Assembly (NCBI GenBank): GCA_016720775.1
Contig: JADKJX010000001.1
Location: forward strand, 496,001 to 560,000
Direction of reading: 5' to 3'
From: Chitinophagaceae bacterium
Lineage (GTDB): Bacteria; Bacteroidota; Bacteroidia; Chitinophagales; Chitinophagaceae
DNA: 64,000 bases
In this document: one piece after another, positions 60,104-64,000 of the stretch
Layout of the letters: each line of letters begins with the position of its first letter
How positions within the stretch are numbered: the stretch's first letter is position 1
Notes under the pieces: generated by a model
Told to the model about the DNA's origin: nothing
The model's input: only the letters and a program-made list of their open reading frames with translations
Database searches by the model: none
Position numbers and translations under genes: made by a program

Positions 60104-60553
60104 TCAGCAGGCGATCTTATTAACCCGGTTGGCATGGCGGCCCCCTTCAAAGGCGGTGTTCATAAAAACGTCGAGCATTTTCTCGGCATCGCCATCCCGT
60201 ACAAAGCGGGCGGGAATGCAGATTATGTTTGCATCATTATGTTTGCGGGCCAGTTCGGCAAGTTCTTCTCCCCAGCAGATGGCGGCCCTGATGCCCTGGT
60301 GTTTATTGGCGGTGATGGCCACTCCATTGGCACTGCCGCATAATAAAATGCCAAAAGCGGCTTCGCCTTTTTCTACGGCCGATGCAACGGGATGGGCAAA
60401 ATCGGGATAATCAACAGAATCTTTGTTGTAGGTGCCAAAATCTTTGAACACAATACCCTCTCCTTCTAAAAAAGAAATAAGGTCTTCCTTGCAATCAAAT
60501 CCGGCATGATCGCATCCGATGGCAATGGGAAGTTTTAAATTGAAAGGAGACAT
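60104..60553 (-). CDS. rpiB: Ribose-5-phosphate isomerase B
   Basis: 149 aa, standard length. Motifs: IAIGCDHAGFDCKEDL at the N-terminus, DYPDFAHPVASAV, and the active-site loop LLCGSANGVAITANK, where the Cys acts as base; RAAICWG and HNDANIICIPAR follow. It interconverts ribose-5-phosphate and ribulose-5-phosphate in the pentose phosphate pathway. The gene is flanked on both sides by CGTTTAAAG-type repeats, and lies between an M28 peptidase and tatC, all on the minus strand. Confidence 0.95.
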   Translation of the reverse strand: MSPFNLKLPIAIGCDHAGFDCKEDLISFLEGEGIVFKDFGTYNKDSVDYPDFAHPVASAVEKGEAAFGILLCGSANGVAITANKHQGIRAAICWGEELAELARKHNDANIICIPARFVRDGDAEKMLDVFMNTAFEGGRHANRVNKIAC

Positions 60554-60653
60554 TCTAAATCGTTTAAAGGTTTGGACGTTTAAAGGTTTAAAGTTGAATC
60601 AGCACTTCAAAGTTAGGCAAACCTTTTAAACCCTTAAACTTTTTAAACCTTCC
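60554..60653. repeat. GTTTAAA-type repeat cluster upstream of rpiB
   Basis: CGTTTAAAG occurs at 60561-60569 and 60577-60585, followed by GTTTAAAG, and inverse forms (CTTTTAAACCC, CTTAAACTTTTTAAACC) lie at about 60623-60650. This fills the 100 nt between rpiB and tatC and can fold on itself. The same unit occurs on the far side of rpiB. Confidence 0.65.
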
Positions 60654-61538
60654 TTAGCTCCACTCTTTTTCTTCTTTGGCTTTTTTCTTATCAACCCTGG
60701 CCACGATGATGACGCTTATCTCGTAGAGAAGGAGTAAAGGAATGGCAACTATGGTCTGGCTGGTCCAGTCGGGGGAAGGTGTGATGACTGCTGCCAAAAT
60801 TAATATGATCACGAAAGCATATTTGCGGTATCGTTTTAAAAAGGGGGCAGTTATCAACCCGATCTTTGCCAGTACATACGCCAGTACCGGCAGTTCGAAA
60901 GCAATGCCGCAACCCAGGATGATGTTATTTAATGTATCGATGTAATCATCTAAAGTGGGCATGTATTTGTAAGCGCCTACCGTACCCAGCGTAAAATTTG
61001 CCAGGAAGTTGAATGTGAAAGGGGCTAGTAAAAAATAGCCAAATGCGGCACCCAGGAAAAAACAAAGCGACACCCATAAAAGACTTCCACGGGCATACTT
61101 AACTTCTTTGGGAGATAAGGCGGGTTTTATAAAACGCCACAGCTCCCAGAATAAATATGGAAAGGCAACGATCACCCCGCCGATCATAGCAATATTAATG
61201 GCCGACATGAATGGGCCGCTTACGGTATTGCCCTGCAACGGAATATTTACCGGGGGCATACAAAGCGATTCACCCAGGCCCAATTTGTGGCTCCAGTTGC
61301 AAAGCGCCGAATAGGTAACAAAGGTTGGGCGGGCCGGGGCATAAATGATGTTATCAAAGACCCAGTCGATAAAAACAAAAATGGCAATGGCAACGCTCAG
61401 CCAAACGATCACGCCCCGTACTAAATGCCAGCGCAACGCTTCAAGATGGCCCATAAAGGACATCTCTTCCGTTTCAGGTTCATTCTTACCCCGGATGCGT
61501 TTAAAAAAAGATTTTCTATCGGATGATGATGTAGCCAA
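60654..61538 (-). CDS. tatC: Sec-independent protein translocase subunit TatC
   Basis: 294 aa with six membrane helices. Family signatures: MSFMGHLEALRWHLVRGV at the N-terminus and FELPVLAYVLAKIGLI with FLKRYRKYAFVIILILAAVITPSPD near the fifth and sixth helices (the E and P residues are the conserved ones). TatC recognises twin-arginine signal peptides. A candidate client with a Tat-like signal is the protein at 42742. No tatA gene is adjacent in the window. The N-terminal 25 residues are a basic extension common in Bacteroidota. Confidence 0.95.
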   Translation of the reverse strand: MATSSSDRKSFFKRIRGKNEPETEEMSFMGHLEALRWHLVRGVIVWLSVAIAIFVFIDWVFDNIIYAPARPTFVTYSALCNWSHKLGLGESLCMPPVNIPLQGNTVSGPFMSAINIAMIGGVIVAFPYLFWELWRFIKPALSPKEVKYARGSLLWVSLCFFLGAAFGYFLLAPFTFNFLANFTLGTVGAYKYMPTLDDYIDTLNNIILGCGIAFELPVLAYVLAKIGLITAPFLKRYRKYAFVIILILAAVITPSPDWTSQTIVAIPLLLLYEISVIIVARVDKKKAKEEKEWS

Positions 61539-61579
61539 TTTGTTGATTTGGATGGCAAAGGTAAAATACTATTGTTGAA

Positions 61580-64000
61580 TCAGGCCGTTGCAGGTTTTTT
61601 TACATTGCCGGTGCGTTTCAGTATGCCCCAGCCCTGCATTTCGCCTTTCAATGCTTTGCCGAATGATTTGAAGAGGATATAATACATCAACTGCCGGTAA
61701 ACGAGCCGCTGTGGTATCATCCACACTAATTTCTTGTAGTCTTCTTTTTCAAACGCAAAGGCCAAAGCGGCTCCGGCTGCATCCACCAGCGTGAAAATAA
61801 AATAATAAAGAATGATATTGTTGATGTCTGATTGTATGATGCCAAAGCCGGCGGCGAGCAGGCTTAATACCAGGATCAGGTCGGCCAGCGGCGCCAGGAA
61901 GGGTAATATCATTTGAAAAACAAGGATGTTGGGTAAGGCAACCATTCCAAAATTTTTATACCGGGGATTGAATGCAGCATCCCGGTGTTTCCAGAAACTC
62001 TGCATTACGCCAAAGCTCCACCGGAAACGTTGCTTTAGGAATTGCTTCATGTTCTCCGGCGCTTCGGTATAAGAGATGGCTTCATTGCAGTTTGCAACTT
62101 TGTAGCCATTGCGGTGCAGGCGCATGGTAAGGTCGCAGTCTTCGGCAAGGGTATCGGTAGTAAAAGCACCTGCTTTGATAACAGCGTCTTTTCTAAAAGC
62201 ACCAATTGCACCGGGTACTACGGTGATGCAATTTAAAAGTTCAAAAGCCCGTCGGTCGAAATTCTGCGAAGTGATGTATTCAATGCTTTGCCAGCGGGTG
62301 ATGAGGTTTACTTCATTGCCCACTTTCACATTTCCGGCCACGGCGGCAATTTTTTCATCGGTGAATTTTTTCATCAGTTCGGTAACCGCCGTGTTCTTTA
62401 ATTGTGTATCGGCATCAATGCAAACCACAAAATCGCTGTTGGCAATATTGATCCCGTAATTGAGAGCAGATGCTTTGCCGCCATTTGGTTTGGTATGTAC
62501 CTGTACGTTGGGATCATCTGCAAACGCATCGGCCACTGTTTTGAAAGTATTGTCGGTGCTTCCGTCATCCACAAAAATAACCTGCAGGTTTGGATAGTTC
62601 TGTTGCAGTAAACTGGCAACCGTGCGGCATGCATTTACTTCTTCGTTGTAAGCAGGAACAATTACACTTACGAGAGGTTGTGCGGTAGCAACAGTTCTTT
62701 TCGTTTCTCTCTTTTTTTGAATGCTTGCCAATATTGCCATTGCCAGCATTCTGCCAACAGACAAAACAATACCGATTATGAAGAGTGCATATACAATATG
62801 ACCGCCCCAGTATGTGGCTTCGGCCAGGAAAAAGTTGAGGGAGTTTATCCAGCTTCTTTTAACGGGTGGCATCACATCGTCTTTTGTTTTTCCCATCAGG
62901 TCGGCCACGGTGGTGAATTTGCAGCCGCGTTTTTTAAAATAGTCAATGATACGTGGCAGCGCATCCACGGTTGGTTGTCTTGTTTTGCCACCGGCATCGT
63001 GTAATAATATGATGCTGGCATCGGTTGATTCCGCAAGGCGGATGGTTCGGTTCACAATACTGTCGGCATTCATGTTAGGATCCCAGTCGTTGGGATCAAT
63101 GCTTTCGCCTACTGTGATGTAATTATCTTTTTTGCTGCGGGCGATGGGTTCTATCTCTTCAAATGTTTGTGGCTCACTATCCGCATTGTACGGGGCCCTG
63201 AATAGTATGGTTGACCGGCCGGTCAGGCATTCCAGTAAAACACGGGTTGCTTTTAATTCCAGGTCGGCCCGTTCGGGGCTCATCTTTGCAATGTTGTGGT
63301 GGGTGAATGTATGGTTGCCGATCTCGTAACCATCTTTATAAATTCTTCTTAGTAATGGAATATTACTTTCTGTATTCAACCCGATCACAAAAAAAGTAGC
63401 GGGCACTTTTTCCCGTTCCAGTATGTCGAGAATTTTTGGGGTATAGGTTGCGTCCGGGCCGTCATCAAAAGTTAAGATGATCTTATGGCCCGGTCCCATG
63501 GGTGTTTTGTCTTCGGCAAATTTCTGGTACACATAGCCGGAGGGTAATTGCAGGTAAGTTTGTTCTGCAATCAATAACTCTGTGCTGTCTATTTCTAATT
63601 TAATATTTCCTTTTTCGGGTGTGTAAATGATATCCAGTAATTCGCCTTCGCCTGATGCGGTGGGTTTTTTATTAGGGTCGGGAGGCATGGTGGTCAGTAC
63701 GGAAAAATCAAATGGCGTAGCCTGCAGGGATGTATTGCTTAATTCCCTTCCATAAAAATTCCATATCCTTGGATCTTCACCACCCAGGTGCCAGAGGGCG
63801 GTACCGGCAGTGCCGATATCATCACTAAACCGTAACGTATTGAATGTAGTGGCTGCATCCGTGAACCAGGTATTGTGCGTAGTTTTTGAAGAACTGTCTG
63901 TTTCATCCTCTTCATAGCTGTAATGAAGGTTATAGCTGTCGTTATCAAAACTGATCCGGGCATTTGCGATCTTGGCTTTGTCTATGGCATCGGCATACGT
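61580..64000 (-). CDS. GH18-like / polysaccharide deacetylase / GT2 fusion protein, 5' end outside window
   Basis: The frame is open from 64000 to the stop at 61580; an ATG at 63688 is internal. The first visible part (WFTDAATTFNTLRFSDDIG, GTALWHLGGEDPRIW) is the end of a GH18-type domain. Next is a NodB deacetylase domain (ILTFDDGPDATYTP, GNHTFTHHN, LFRAPYNAD, ILLHDAGG). After a membrane helix near 62740-62840 follows a GT2 domain (VSVIVPAYNEE, FVDDGSTDNT, CIDADTQL, AEDCDLTMRL, QRFRWSFG) and further helices. This three-part architecture is a known processive polysaccharide synthase type related to PgaC/chitin synthases. Product unknown. Confidence 0.92.
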   Translation of the reverse strand, partial: TYADAIDKAKIANARISFDNDSYNLHYSYEEDETDSSSKTTHNTWFTDAATTFNTLRFSDDIGTAGTALWHLGGEDPRIWNFYGRELSNTSLQATPFDFSVLTTMPPDPNKKPTASGEGELLDIIYTPEKGNIKLEIDSTELLIAEQTYLQLPSGYVYQKFAEDKTPMGPGHKIILTFDDGPDATYTPKILDILEREKVPATFFVIGLNTESNIPLLRRIYKDGYEIGNHTFTHHNIAKMSPERADLELKATRVLLECLTGRSTILFRAPYNADSEPQTFEEIEPIARSKKDNYITVGESIDPNDWDPNMNADSIVNRTIRLAESTDASIILLHDAGGKTRQPTVDALPRIIDYFKKRGCKFTTVADLMGKTKDDVMPPVKRSWINSLNFFLAEATYWGGHIVYALFIIGIVLSVGRMLAMAILASIQKKRETKRTVATAQPLVSVIVPAYNEEVNACRTVASLLQQNYPNLQVIFVDDGSTDNTFKTVADAFADDPNVQVHTKPNGGKASALNYGINIANSDFVVCIDADTQLKNTAVTELMKKFTDEKIAAVAGNVKVGNEVNLITRWQSIEYITSQNFDRRAFELLNCITVVPGAIGAFRKDAVIKAGAFTTDTLAEDCDLTMRLHRNGYKVANCNEAISYTEAPENMKQFLKQRFRWSFGVMQSFWKHRDAAFNPRYKNFGMVALPNILVFQMILPFLAPLADLILVLSLLAAGFGIIQSDINNIILYYFIFTLVDAAGAALAFAFEKEDYKKLVWMIPQRLVYRQLMYYILFKSFGKALKGEMQGWGILKRTGNVKKPATA

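Overview
The window looks like a chromosomal segment from a Bacteroidota bacterium, most likely Chitinophagaceae or a near relative. The signs are type IX secretion (T9SS) sorting domains at protein C-termini, two UpxY/NusG-type antiterminators, weak Shine-Dalgarno signals, 7TM-DISM/LytTR signalling, and a GH18-deacetylase-GT2 fusion. The assignment is by gene content only; no 16S or tRNA gene was seen.

Positions 1-33,572 (+ strand) hold one very long surface polysaccharide (capsule/O-antigen/EPS) locus. It opens with the 3' part of a Wzc-like tyrosine autokinase and a UpxY antiterminator preceded by degenerate 26-nt repeats. Then come GDP-fucose synthesis (fcl, gmd), a Wzx flippase, four GT4-type glycosyltransferases, a SxtJ/DUF5989/carbamoyltransferase/SGNH cassette, a Wzy/ligase-like protein, an asparagine-synthase-like amidotransferase, and a dlt-like module (adenylation enzyme, two carrier proteins, MBOAT, SGNH protein, with a formyltransferase and a GNAT between). 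The last part has a two-domain oxidoreductase, a deacetylase-like protein, a second formyltransferase-like protein, an unknown protein, WecG/TagA, WecB and the initiating sugar-phosphate transferase. A strong bidirectional terminator at 33,660 closes it. The inferred product is a fucose- and ManNAc-type-containing glycan carrying O-carbamoyl, N-formyl, amide and aminoacyl or acyl groups.

Positions 33,710-48,280 are mostly minus strand: two PIG-L-like deacetylases with T9SS-like C-termini, a very large beta-helix protein with 12 REJ/PKD-like repeats (frameshifted), a second beta-helix protein fused to a PnuC-like membrane domain, a CpsB/YwqE-type phosphatase, and a second UpxY. A plus-strand pair (gluconate-2-dehydrogenase subunit 3-like and GMC oxidoreductase) sits between the two beta-helix genes.

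Positions 48,358-57,011 are a rearranged accessory stretch: a secreted M28 peptidase, palindromic repeats, an HTH gene under a symmetric four-site operator, a relic of a gmd 3' end, a 7TM-DISM histidine kinase/LytTR pair, an unknown membrane protein, a duplicated 5' fragment of the M28 gene, and a frameshifted S74-type tail-fibre/adhesin protein. Positions 57,191-64,000 look more like core genome: a deoxyhypusine-synthase-like protein, a second M28 peptidase, rpiB, tatC and the 3' part of a GH18-NodB-GT2 fusion.

Three genes carry single-base frameshifts in or beside short homopolymers (12,643-12,647; 41,392-41,396; 55,166-55,168). In each, a one-base correction restores a full-length protein, so base-calling error is as likely as real decay.
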